41,366 nucleotides of DNA, taken from NCBI GenBank assembly GCA_008704415.1, contig VXIS01000385.1:1-41366 (forward strand). Direction: 5' to 3'. The notes below the pieces were generated by a model. The model was given only the letters and a program-made list of their open reading frames with translations, had not been told where the DNA came from and did no database searches. Below, in pieces: positions 1 through 9,165 of this stretch. This DNA is from Sphaerosporella brunnea (lineage: Eukaryota; Ascomycota; Pezizomycetes; Pezizales; Pyronemataceae). A program made the position numbers and the translations under genes. Numbering within the stretch: position 1 is the stretch's first letter; the number at the start of each line of letters is the position of its first letter.

Positions 1-824
1 GGTCACAACCGGCTCATGCCACCGTGCCACACGATGACCGACTTTGCAGCAAGAGTCCGAGACGACTTCAGTATAATTCAGATTATACATGCACAACACG
101 GCATCATACGAATGCAGACTCACAGCCCGCCTCGTGGGTTTCGCTCGCCTTGATGACAAACGACACGGCTTCACCACTAAGCACTCGCAAGGGTTCACTC
201 ATCGCTGGCGTACGTGTCCGGATGGAAACACCGTTAGGAATAATATGCAGCTCTTTCAGATTCGCCCAGCCCATAGGGAAACGTGCAGGTGCTAAGTCCT
301 CGCCGGCCTCCCTAGCCATGGCCACAAGGCAACACCGAGTACCGGTAGATACGATAGGTACTCCTCCTTGACGCTCACCGGCTTTGATCACTGCTAACTG
401 TACGAAATGGAAACATAGAGATGCAACCTGTCGGCCCACCTCGTAGCGAACCGGTCGAGTAACCCAAGGATTGAGCTCGTCTTCATTATGAACCCGGTGC
501 TTCACAACCTAGCACCCGGCGAAGCGCTTCCCGGTTATGATTCGCATCTCTCGCGGCCTCGCTCACGCTGCCCACTCATGGACGGCGTTTCTACTGTTCA
601 AATAAGCATATGGTATCCTACTTTGTGCAGGTTTGCCGGCGGCCTCCTGATCCCCACTGAGTAGTGGCACGGCTAAGCACTTTTAACTACTACACAAAAC
701 CGCACGGCTTCACAGCAGAGCACCCGGAAGTAGGATATTTGCTTTGCGTGTGTGTAGGTTGCCGGGTTGGAAACAGAGCCTCCGCCGGTCTTCCAAAGTT
801 ACGGCTCGCCATCCGCTTGTGCAA
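1..824. repeat. Left part of a diverged repeat mosaic
   Basis: No reading frame here looks like a gene; the open frames are short and overlap on both strands. What is visible is repeated material: a phrase of the form CACGGCTTCAC followed by GCACTC occurs near 165-190 and 705-735 and again near 2233 and 2810 (in altered form). A roughly 250-bp module (about 200-450) recurs three more times further right. The repeats are too diverged to delimit exactly by eye. Confidence 0.5.
200..450 (+). repeat. Diverged repeat module, copy 1
   Basis: This copy contains the ordered landmarks shared by all four copies: a GGATGGAAACA phrase, then GCAGGTGCTAAGTCCTCGCC, CCTCCCTAGCCATGG, CCGAGTACCGGTAGA, and finally CACTGCTAACTGTACG. 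The same landmarks occur in the same order at 1600-1850, 2270-2490 and 2870-3075. The frames are broken differently in each copy, so no protein is proposed. Confidence 0.55.
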
Positions 825-1373
825 CCAGGGCTGTCAAAAGTCCGGCCAGTCCGGCTTTGAGCGCGGCCTGAACCGGACTGATTGAAACGGGCTTTGGAAA
901 TCACGGCCCGTTTGGACCAGGCTTTTTGGATCGAGACCCGGGCGCCTACGGGCACCCGCCAGGCCCAAAAGTACCCGGCGCCCGGCGGGCCCGCCAGGCA
1001 TCTGCAGTTTTTTGCTTACACATGCATCAAGGAAAGAAACATGAACGTGAGACACAGATTCAACAACCTGAAGGATCTCCAGCTACCCCTCGATCTCCGC
1101 CGCCCGCTGTTCCCGGTCTTTTGATTGCGATGGACGCTTTGGTTGCGGCGGAGCGCGCACCCAACGATTAGCGCTTTTTGTGGACCGGCGTGCGGCACAA
1201 TGACCGACCCGACCTGAATCCAGGATACCGGGCACCGGCCGGCACCTATCAGATATCCAGGTTTTTCTTATGCCGGCCCGAACCTGTCGGGTTTGCCACA
1301 TCACCGGCCCGACCTGACCCACTCCGTGGGGCCCCGTTTGACCTGCCGGCCGGCCGGACTATTGACCGCCATG
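825..1373. mobile_element. hAT-like non-autonomous element with terminal inverted repeats
   Basis: The left end (825) reads CCAGGGCTGTCAAAAGTCC. The right end (1373), read on the minus strand, is CATGGCGGTCAATAGTCC, so the two ends form an imperfect terminal inverted repeat that continues into GC-rich CCGGCC palindromes. Both ends are flanked by TTGTGCAA (817-824) and TTGTGCAC (1374-1381), a 7-of-8 match consistent with the 8-bp target duplication of hAT elements. The 549-bp interior is rich in GGCCCG and its complement and has no transposase frame, so this is a MITE-like element. A related left end occurs at 8971. Superfamily assignment rests on the end structure and duplication length only. 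Confidence 0.6.
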
Positions 1374-1599
1374 TTGTGCACTCCCAACACCCGCAATTCG
1401 GGCGGACGAGCCGGCTTTTCTACGCTTCTGATAAAACTTAAACCACAGCATCAGATGAGAGCCTATCAATGCACGTCACCGGTGGGCCTGTTAACGGCAT
1501 GTAAGAGATCACGATTCACGAAGCTTCATCGTTGAGCAGGTCACGTCGTTACTACATTTCAACGGCAATACGAAACGGCACGGAGCACTCCGAACAGCC

Positions 1600-1850
1600 A
1601 GTCCGAGATGGCAACTCACGGAAGTGGAGTCTGACTCCCGGCATTGTCTGTTTTTGAGATGACGTGCACGGCTAATAGGGGAACTTGCAGGGGCAAAGTC
1701 TTCGCTAGCCTCCCTGGCCATAGTCACAGCAGCCGCCGAGTACGGGTAGACAAGATGAAAAGATCCTCGCGCCCTCCTTCTCAACGCGCTTCATCGCTGG
1801 TAACTGTACGTGTACGAGCTGGAAACATGCAGATGTGGATTATGCGCCGG
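1600..1850 (+). repeat. Diverged repeat module, copy 2
   Basis: The landmarks line up with the copy at 200-450: CTTGCAGGGGCAAAGTCTTC, CCTCCCTGGCCATAG, CCGAGTACGGGTAGACAAG, CATCGCTGGTAACTGTACG and GGAAACATGCAGATG. The copy differs by many substitutions and small indels. Confidence 0.55.
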
Positions 1851-2269
1851 TGTTGGAGTTGGTCAAAGGCCTTAATCTCGTAATCACACAACAGCACTCG
1901 CCACGAACCTCATCACTGGGCATGATTGGCATATCCGAATAAGTGAAAAAGACTGACTTGTGGGATAGATTGGGCCCGCTTGATACCTTGACTGGCACCC
2001 GTTCGGCGCTTATCAACTGAGTATGGGTAGATGGACGCTGCTTCTTCCGTCTTCCGTAGTAACCGCTCACCACCAGCTCGAATCAGCTATCAAGGCCACC
2101 AACTTTCCAACCCCAATTCTGGTAGTCGAGACGATTGAGATTAGAATTATAGGCGTATAACACTGCATCATAAAGGATCCTACCAATGCAAATTCACCGC
2201 CGCCCTCCTGGTCGTCTCTCACTGGATTGGAAACATCACGGCTTCACGCCAGCTGTGCACTCGAAACAG
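1851..2269. other. Repeat-derived spacer without a gene
   Basis: The frames here are short and mutually overlapping, and no protein motif was recognised. The stretch from about 2230 begins another CACGGCTTCAC phrase that leads into the next repeat copy. Confidence 0.4.
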
Positions 2270-2490
2270 CCGGATGACCAGTGGCAAACGTTTACGGAAT
2301 GGAAACACAGGCAAGAATTATCCACCGATCTTCCAGGTTCACCCCAGCTGACAATAAGGCAACTTACAGGAGCTGATTGTTCTCCAGCCTCCCTGACCAT
2401 AGTCACCGCCGAGTACCGATAGAAAACATGGGTAACCCGCTTGCGGCTCATCGGTTTTGATAACCGCTAACTACGTGTAGGAAGATTTAT
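2270..2490 (+). repeat. Diverged repeat module, copy 3
   Basis: This is the clearest copy with respect to the fourth one: both share GAATTATC followed by CCGA, TCCAGGTTC, and then CTCCAGCCTC and GAGTACGA or GAGTACCGA. The order of landmarks matches the copies at 200-450, 1600-1850 and 2870-3075. Confidence 0.55.
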
Positions 2491-2869
2491 ATTCTCTGCC
2501 GGTCTCGGCGGCCCAAGGCCTCAAGGTCTTGTAAATCATAACACCGCACTTCCCGGGAGGATAGAATTCGCAATTGCATGTCGGAACGAGCGATAGATAA
2601 ATAGTGGCCGCGACTCATCACTGTACATACTGGTAACCTGGGCACATTCTTCTGTCTTCGCTGCTAACCACCCGTTCGCGTTAGCCCCCACCACACAAAC
2701 CTTCACGTATGCTGGTGGCCGAGAGGGCTCTGCTGCGATTGCATAACATTGCATTGTTTGGGACCCTACCAGCTCAAGCCCCATGGTTTGCGCTCACTTC
2801 AATGAATCAGGGAACCGATTCATAGCCGAGCACTCGAAATAGCGGCCAATAGCCGGATATTCGCTTAGC
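2491..2869. other. Repeat-derived spacer without a gene
   Basis: No convincing coding frame was found. Near 2810-2850 the sequence again carries a GAGCACTCGAAATAGC phrase resembling the one at 2260, so the repeat unit may be longer than the 250-bp module alone, with a spacing of about 600-700 bp between copies 3 and 4. Confidence 0.35.
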
Positions 2870-3075
2870 GCTGGCGTACGTGCATGGGATGGAAATACAC
2901 AGATTAGAATTATCTGCCGACCGTCCAGGTTCCGACAAGCTCACAATCGACGAACTGATAGGCGCTCCAGCCTCTCACAACGGTGTCCGCTCACGGCGGA
3001 GTACGACAGACAAGATGGTGCCGTCCCTATCTCTTGATCGCTGCTATATGTGTGGGAATGGTTCTTCGCCAGCCT
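2870..3075 (+). repeat. Diverged repeat module, copy 4
   Basis: Shares with copy 1 the phrase GCTGGCGTACGTG followed by GGATGGAAA, and with copy 3 the phrases GAATTATCTGCCGA and GTCCAGGTTC. It is the most 3' of the four clear copies. Confidence 0.55.
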
Positions 3076-4608
3076 CACAGATGCTTTGTTGATCAGCCCA
3101 CGGATTAAGCTTGTCTTGCTCACCAAACCGGTGCTCCATAGGCCAGCACTCGCTTCACCGAACAGCACTTGCTTCACCGTAGTGATGCACCAGGATCTAA
3201 ACACGGCCGTATTGTATGGTTACAGGCAAGTTGGAGGAAGTTCGTTAAGTATCACGCATCGCCAAGAGATCCGCAGACTAACATGATGATAGGAATGCTA
3301 CAGCGTAGCGGAAGAGCCGGTCACGAGAGCAGGTTTAGAGGTCAGGTGCCGAAGACGGGTTTGAAAAGTCGGCATCCACGATACCGGGATCAAAATATTC
3401 GGTCACAGCGACGAGTGGTCCTTTCTTTGGCAGGCGAGGCATTGGGGAGATCGGGGATTTAGGGGATGAAGCATTACGGACGGCGCCGCAGCTGGCAAAC
3501 AGCGGGTTCTCCGTATCCGATGGTAATTTGTGCATCACCACTTCACCAAACAGCACGTCACCGCTGGTGCCGCCAAGGGGATATTCGCCAACCGCGGAGA
3601 TGTTTGTCGCCCTTTTGGGTTTGCCCCATCGCTTGCTGTTGAGTATTTAGGATATCCAATAGGTGTCTCCCACATGGGTGCTGCGGCCCACAATCCCTCG
3701 GCGCATGGCCTGATTCGTCTCACCGCTGTCTGGTGGCCGAAACAGCGTTGTTAGATACGATTGACGGCTATAATCCTGCATTCTCTGAGGGAACGCTGAG
3801 CAGCCAACGACCGAAGTCTACGTGACGGGAACATGCAGCCCCCGCTGGCTGGTGATACATACAGGCGAACTTTTCACCGCCTTCTTTCCGGACGCCGGCT
3901 TCCACACTCGCCAAGTTCCCCGCACCGGCCACTCTAATCATAGGCGGTGACAGCTCAAGCTTGTGTCCATCGCCAACTAACACTCGTCACCGTTGATGCC
4001 GCGATATTCGTCCACCGCGGTATACGTCGACGAGGGAGGGAACCTCTGTCAGCCTCCCGGGTTAGTGCCACCAGCTGTTGTTGCATATACGTGTCTTACA
4101 GCGGCGAGGTGCGAAATCACTCACCCTCCAACCCACCTTTTGGTGGTCGAGAGCATTATCAAAGTGTAAGCGTGGGCGTATCTAAGTGAACATTGCCCGC
4201 CGCTCCGCAATACACTATGCATGTACGAGATGGTACACAATTGTTCGGCGGCCCCTTCCTGCTGGCTGCGCCCACCGCCTAGCGTAGTCACATATAAGGC
4301 ATGGAAAGAGACAGGTAAGTCTAAGCTCTCTGGCAGGTTTCGCCACTCACCGTTCAGTAGGAGATGGAAACTGGCCGGTGCAGATTCTCTGCCAGTCTGC
4401 CCCGGTCAGCCCTAGCCGGTGTGTATACCTGTGGAAATTTTCCGGTCCGCGTCACGTCCCCCGTTCGCCCACTTTCCAGCGTCCGTTCCCGGTCGTACGT
4501 ATGCGAAAGGTAAACACCAAGGTAGATATCGTTCGCCCCCGTCTTCCATGTCGCTCCAAAAACCTGCCGAATCAGCGAATACCTGTCCCGGCTAAATTTG
4601 GCACGATC
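3076..4608. other. Repeat-rich spacer without a gene
   Basis: No gene is supported. Two short stretches resemble each other: 3560-3600 and 3985-4022 both contain a GATATTCG tract followed by CCACCGCGG or CCAACCGCGG. They are preceded by GATGCCGC or GGTGCCGCC. This suggests that the repeat mosaic continues up to the copia element that begins at 4609. Confidence 0.35.
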
Positions 4609-4839
4609 TGTTGAGAGAAAAGATTGATTGTTGACTCTGAAGTTCTCCGGAGCGGGAGCTTCGGGGTGTTTATATACATAAGTCGGCCAAAAGCCGCGTG
4701 GGCAAAACAACAGGAAAAGGAGGACATCAAACTACGGAAAACGGAAACGGAAAACAATGGAAACAAGACTAAGAAATCTAGACCCACGGTCTCCACCCGA
4801 CAATCCTTCACGGTTGCCACCCGAAATCCTTTTCCAACA
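4609..4839 (-). repeat. 3' LTR of the copia element
   Basis: A 231-bp repeat bounded by TGTTGAGAG on the plus strand and TTTTCCAACA at the other end. On the coding (minus) strand a TATA-like TATGTATATAAAC (about 4668-4680) lies inside it, as expected for an LTR promoter. It differs from the 5' LTR by roughly a dozen substitutions and a few small indels. Confidence 0.85.
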
Positions 4840-5254
4840 CTCCGCCGTTGCCCATGCGGTCGCAAATTAGAAACCACATCAATCCAATTTCCTTCACAAA
4901 CGCCTCGTGCTTGATCCTTCCCGAGACGACTTGGTTATTGGCAGTACGAACAAGATGCTCCCCCGGATAGTATGCCTTGCAGGAGGAGAAGAGCTGACGA
5001 TTGCCGGTGATGTGGGAAGAAGCACCAGTGTCGTGGATCCAGTCGGAGGACGTGAAACTTGAGTCGGACGACACGCGCAGAGCATCGACAGTGAAGACGG
5101 ATTCGTGAGGATTATCAGGAGGACTAGCGTCGGCTGCCGCTAGATTGGCCGTGGACCCTGAATTCTGACTGTCCCGCATACGAGCAGTAGCCATCTTCTT
5201 TGCGTAACCTCCCACCGTTTTGGGGTAACGACACTGATTTCTAGTGGCCGGCAA
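4808..5254 (-). pseudogene. Truncated copia gag-protease remnant
   Basis: A 148-aa frame that ends inside the 3' LTR. Residues 73-82 read IHDTGASSHI, the active-site signature of copia-family aspartic proteases, with catalytic D75. Near residues 8-20 there is what looks like an eroded CCHC zinc knuckle (C-R-Y-P then V-G-G), in which the second cysteine and the histidine are missing. The linker between them is rich in Ser, Asp and Ala, as is usual between nucleocapsid and protease. The frame stops about 60 residues after the protease motif, where sequence jumps to the LTR, so integrase and reverse transcriptase are lost. The first Met is probably not the original start. Confidence 0.8.
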
Positions 5255-5407
5255 GCGAGCGGATGAGCGAGAGTAGAAAACTCTAGAGCTCTGAAGAAGA
5301 ATCGAGGGTTGAGCGAGAGAATAAGACTCTAGAGCTCAAAGAAGAGGGCCGTACAAGTTGGACGTTCAAAGTAAGCGGAACAGCTTCGGAAGAGGTAGCA
5401 AGCGTAG
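5255..5407 (-). other. Internal leader of the copia element
   Basis: Non-coding interior between the gag remnant and the tandem repeats. A CTCTAGAGCTC motif followed by GAAGAA or AAAGAA occurs twice (about 5281 and 5329). Confidence 0.5.
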
Positions 5408-5659
5408 TCAGAGCGGAGGTGACTTTGGTTGGTCGTCAGAGCGGAGGTGACTGGGTAGGAAAGACTCGGCGATGGGAGAATAATCAGAGCGGAGGTGACT
5501 ATCAACGGTGTTCAAGGAGTCAGAGCGGAGGTGACTATGAACAGAATCGGCGATGGGAGATAGTCAGAGCGGAGGTGACTGTGAGCAGAATCGGCGATGG
5601 GAGATAGTCAGAGCGGAGGTGACTATCAACAGGTTCAGGCAGTCAGAGCGGAGGTGACT
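5408..5659. repeat. Seven interspersed copies of a 17-bp motif
   Basis: The motif TCAGAGCGGAGGTGACT starts at 5408, 5436, 5484, 5520, 5564, 5608 and 5643. All seven copies are perfect, whereas the 11-31-bp spacers vary in length. Several spacers share a second phrase, AATCGGCGATGGGAGA. The array lies in the untranslated leader of the copia element, between the primer binding site and gag on the minus strand. Confidence 0.85.
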
Positions 5660-5756
5660 GGAGTAGAGTGATCGTCCGTGATTGAGTACCGAGGTTCTTC
5701 GGCAAACGGAAAGGGAAGAGCAAAGGCTCGGAGAAAAGCTTGAACCGCTTTTCAAC

Positions 5757-5779
5757 GGAAGCGCAGAGGGCTCATAACC
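5757..5779 (-). other. Primer binding site matching half of initiator-Met tRNA
   Basis: Directly next to the 5' LTR the minus strand reads GGTTATGAGCCCTCTGCGC. The plus strand therefore reads GCTCATAACC at its end, which is the CAT anticodon loop of eukaryotic initiator methionine tRNA and its flanks. Compared with the yeast tRNA as remembered, about 21 of 23 bases agree. Priming from an internally cleaved initiator tRNA is the known mode of several copia elements. Confidence 0.75.
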
Positions 5780-6007
5780 TGTTGAGGAGAAAAGATGATT
5801 GTTGACTCTGAAGTTCCCCGGGACGGCGCTTCGGGGTGGTTTATATACATAAGTCGGCCAAAAGCCGCGTGGGCACAACAGGAAAAGGACAACATCACAC
5901 TACGGAAAACGGAAACAGAAAACAATGGAAACAAGACTAAGAAATCTAGACCCACCGTCTCCACCCGAAAATCCTTCACGGTTGCCACCCGAAATCCTTT
6001 TCCAACA
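5780..6007 (-). repeat. 5' LTR of the copia element
   Basis: A 228-bp repeat, direct copy of 4609-4839. It begins TGTTGAGGAG and ends TTTTCCAACA on the plus strand, and holds the same TATA-like segment. The primer binding site follows it without a gap on the minus strand. Confidence 0.85.
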
Positions 6008-6012
6008 CGATC

Positions 6013-6901
6013 CACCGCGGCGAAAGCACTCTTTGCGCGGTTTTGACACAATCATCCAGACCCTTGCCCGTATCACGCTTCTTTGCGTGAACAACGTCTT
6101 TCTCGTGCACCCCTTTTTCGCAACCATGCATCTCTCCATTGTGACGTGTTAGAAGATATTGAATTATACACGGCAATAGAAGATATTTCGACATGCACCT
6201 GCCTATTTGTATTCGCCATTACCCCCTAGAGACTGCACACCCGGCACCACGGCTCAGTCTGGGCTTCAGCGATCTGCGATGCTCGGCTCCTTCGGTGCAG
6301 GTACCGAGTGTTGACTAATTACCTACCCCGTTATATATAATCCCACTGTGGCATATTGTTCAGGTAGTCCTACCAGCGCCATGGCAGATCGTCTGATTCT
6401 GCGGATGGCGCTGCGTGGTAAGCCACATACTGCCAGGGATTGTCTAGGCTATAATAATAGAGACTTTGGAACAGCGGCCGATCGCGTCGACTGGCTATGA
6501 AGACGGTGCAGAGATTGGGAGCTTGTCGGGGGTGAGTGGTGAGGTGCGGAATCGAGGACAAAGGGCACACGCATTTCTAGACAACATTCCAACTTCGCCA
6601 ATTCGATCCAGAAACAAACTGTTTGATCACCGTGGCGCGCAGCACACGAGGAGGATATGTGCTCGAACACGTTCCATATGTATAGTGGAATGGACATTGT
6701 GAGCGGCAAGATAAAATTGGTTTTTTATTATTCTCGCACTGAGAAGGGTTGCAGTCATCATAACAGCGTTGTTATGTCGGTATCGCCAGTCATCGTCCAC
6801 ATGCCAAATCCCAGAAGCGCGCATAACGGCCGTCTCCCTCTGCCTATCATCCAAGTATCACCGTTTCCACGCGAGCTAGGTGGTGTCACTGAAGGTGAAC
6901 G
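6013..6901. other. Spacer without a recognised gene
   Basis: No frame longer than about 100 codons and no recognisable motif. The frames at 6449-6709 and 6657-6959 overlap each other on opposite strands and neither has a recognisable start or domain. Confidence 0.4.
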
Positions 6902-7642
6902 TCATTCCGGAAACATTCCATCGGGTGAGCGATTCCACGCGATTTCCATGCCAGTATGATTGGACACATCGACGTGAATGGACGCAATTTTTTTCCGAAC
7001 CGCCGACAACGGCGCCGGTCCCGGGGTGACAGCGGTTTCGCCCGTGACCTTGGGGATATTGCAAGGCTGGTCATTTTCGGGCTTCTTCTCCTAATGGATA
7101 GCCTTCTGCTGATGATGTCAGATCGAATGCTCTTGGTTGTTGGGCTCGGGGGTTTCGCCTTGCGCTTGCGCTTGCAATTGCGTTGCTTGGTATCGTACGA
7201 CTGAACTGAGGCTGAAATCGTGGGTGATGAGGGAACTAACAGGCTGCTTGAGTGGTTTCAGCTAGGCGCTGCCAGTACGTTAGCTAAACAACACCGTCCC
7301 AGTGAAGAAAAGAAATATGTACCTGCTGCTGCCGTGGGGTCGCGGGAGTCGCTCCAGAAGCGTCTGCAGCGTCAGGAACGTCAGACTCGTCAGCAGCGGG
7401 AGCGTGTCCCTTGAATACGCTCCAAATGAATGCGGGGGTGATGTCGATGTAAGACGAGAACCAGCGGAGGTGAGCACAAGCAGGAAGAGGAAATGAAGAA
7501 AGAAGGAAAGGAGCGCAGCAAGACGAGGCGCAGACGGTTGCTTGAAGGTTACCGGGTGCTGTTCACGTGCAGTTCGTGACAAAGTGAGTAAACGTCTGGT
7601 AACTACTTTTCGAAGGGATGCGTTGGGCTGATTGAAACCCAA
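6902..7642 (-). pseudogene. Decayed membrane-protein gene, product unknown
   Basis: Reading the minus strand, several segments look coding and can be chained. First comes a hydrophobic stretch (about 7545-7465, FFLHFLFLLVLTSAG), then after a one-base shift near 7460 a segment beginning FSSYIDITPAFIWSVFKG. A probable 39-nt intron (7284-7322, GTACAT...TTTAG) and a 40-nt intron (7201-7240, GTTAGT...TTCAG) follow. A Gln/Ala-rich segment leads to an in-frame TGA (7118-7120) and TAG (7091-7093), after which the same frame stays open through a Pro/Val-rich segment to TGA at 6902-6904. Both internal stops are one transition away from CGA and CAG. The family was not recognised, and the start is uncertain because the frame has no clear ATG. 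Confidence 0.5.
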
Positions 7643-8970
7643 GCTCGGCCGACGAACTCACAGCCCGGCTGGCTCGCTGTTCGCTCCTCCTCGCGTCTGA
7701 AGAATGGACATCATTGTTGCTTGACTGGTTACCACTCTGTACCAATTTGTGACTTTTACATCCTGGCTTCGCCCACATAAGTCTCCCTCGAACTTGGACC
7801 GTGGCCGCTGTGCAGTGCAACAACTGAGACCACAATCAACTACGCCTCAGCATATATATAGAATGGAGTGGAGCAGGGTGCACCCTGCGCAGACGTTGCG
7901 AGCTGGGCAGCGGACTGCCGCAAACCAGAAAACTTTAGTGACGGCATGGCTTAAACCTCCGATATACACAGGCGCCGCAAAAGCGACGAGCAGGACAGGA
8001 CTAATGGATGACCAGAGACCTTTGGTGCTGCAGTTGAGCAATGACATAGAAATAAATAAGGGAGCGACCCGGATCCGGCAGGGCGTCATGATTGTTCGCT
8101 GTCACGTACAGAGAATAACCTTGGTTAGAAAGAAAAACGAGGCTTCAGACCCAAGGGGCTTAAAACGCGTAAGGACACGAGATGTCTAGCGCCCAACGGC
8201 CTTGATAAAAAAGGAACCAATTAGCCAACATACCAGTCACCAACGCAACTGGTCGCCGGTATGACTGGAATGTAGTAAATGGTGATAGCAGGGGAAGTGA
8301 CAACCAGAGCGTGAGCCATAGTCGGCGCTTGAAACTGGGCGCTGCGACATCCCGCATGTGGCTGAATTTCATCGCATAACGTGAATGCTGGCGAGGTGCG
8401 CCGGTGGCCATCTGCGAGGAGATCCTGTTTACTGGATAGGGGCTATGACGCGGATAGGAGTTGAAGCAGGGGCTGGCTGATCGCAAAACCCATACCTGGC
8501 GGGGTGATGCTCACTTCTATGAACTACATCGCGTAATACCACGCGAATACATGTCAAGTTGGCAAACTAACTACCGCGGCAGTAGTGGCAGATGACGGAA
8601 TGGGAATATTCCACTTTGGTGGCAGGTTCAGTCGCTCAACTGGGATTCAAGCTTTCCTGCGTGGGCACATCTGTGTCTGCATGAACCGGCAATGACTTGG
8701 AAGAATCGGTAATCATGGCCATCGTGCACGTACAGTATGCGAGCCTAAATCTACGAACACAGATCTCGTGGGGCCCTTTGTGGCGTGACACTGCCTCTCA
8801 CCTCCGCTAGAAGCGTTCCCGAATTTCGGCTCTCACACTGTACATACGGATCCCCCACTCCTGCCGCCGCAATTCTTCCCCACGACCACATGTTTTGTAC
8901 CACCGTTTGTGCACCTGATTCACTTTGACATTTCATCCGTATATTCTCGGGATTCTCCCAAGCGTAATGA
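7643..8970. other. Spacer without a convincing gene
   Basis: A 146-codon plus-strand frame at 7749-8189 and a 108-codon minus-strand frame at 8160-8486 are open, but neither shows a motif, a good start context or an intron structure. They are left uncalled. Confidence 0.35.
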
Positions 8971-9165
8971 CCAGGGGTGCTAATACACCGGCCAGTCCGG
9001 CTTTTGGCCCGATCTGAACCCGTTTGAATTAAATGGGCATTTCAAATTGAGGCCCGTTTAAACCAGGCATTTTGGACCGAGATCCAGGTGCCTATGGGCG
9101 CCGGCGAGGTCAAGTACACGTGATACGTGGGCACCCGCGGGGCCCGCCAGGCACCCGAACTATCT
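8971..9165 (+). mobile_element. Second copy of the 825-1373 element, left part
   Basis: CCAGGGGTGCTAATACACC at 8971 is followed by GGCCAGTCCGGCTTTTGGCC, paralleling the left end of the 825 element. The similarity continues through CCCGTTT, CCAGGC, TTTTGGA, CGAGA, GGGC and GGGCCCGCCAGGCA in the same order for about 190 bp. No clear right end or 8-bp duplication was found, so this is probably a truncated copy. Confidence 0.6.

Larger units (their letters stand above)
4609..6007 (-). mobile_element. Ty1/copia-type LTR retrotransposon, internally deleted
   Basis: The element is complete at both ends. The long terminal repeats are 4609-4839 and 5780-6007, both running from TGTTG to CAACA and about 95% identical by eye. 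Identical 5-bp flanks, CGATC, occur at 4604-4608 and 6008-6012 and are the target-site duplication. A primer binding site directly abuts the 5' LTR on the minus strand, which fixes the orientation. The 940-bp interior keeps only a tandem-repeat leader and the end of gag with the start of the aspartic protease. Integrase, reverse transcriptase and RNase H are absent, so movement would have required enzymes supplied by another element. Confidence 0.88.

Noticed and set aside
7749..8189. 146-codon plus-strand frame
   Set aside because: No domain, no conserved-looking segment and no promoter or intron signals.
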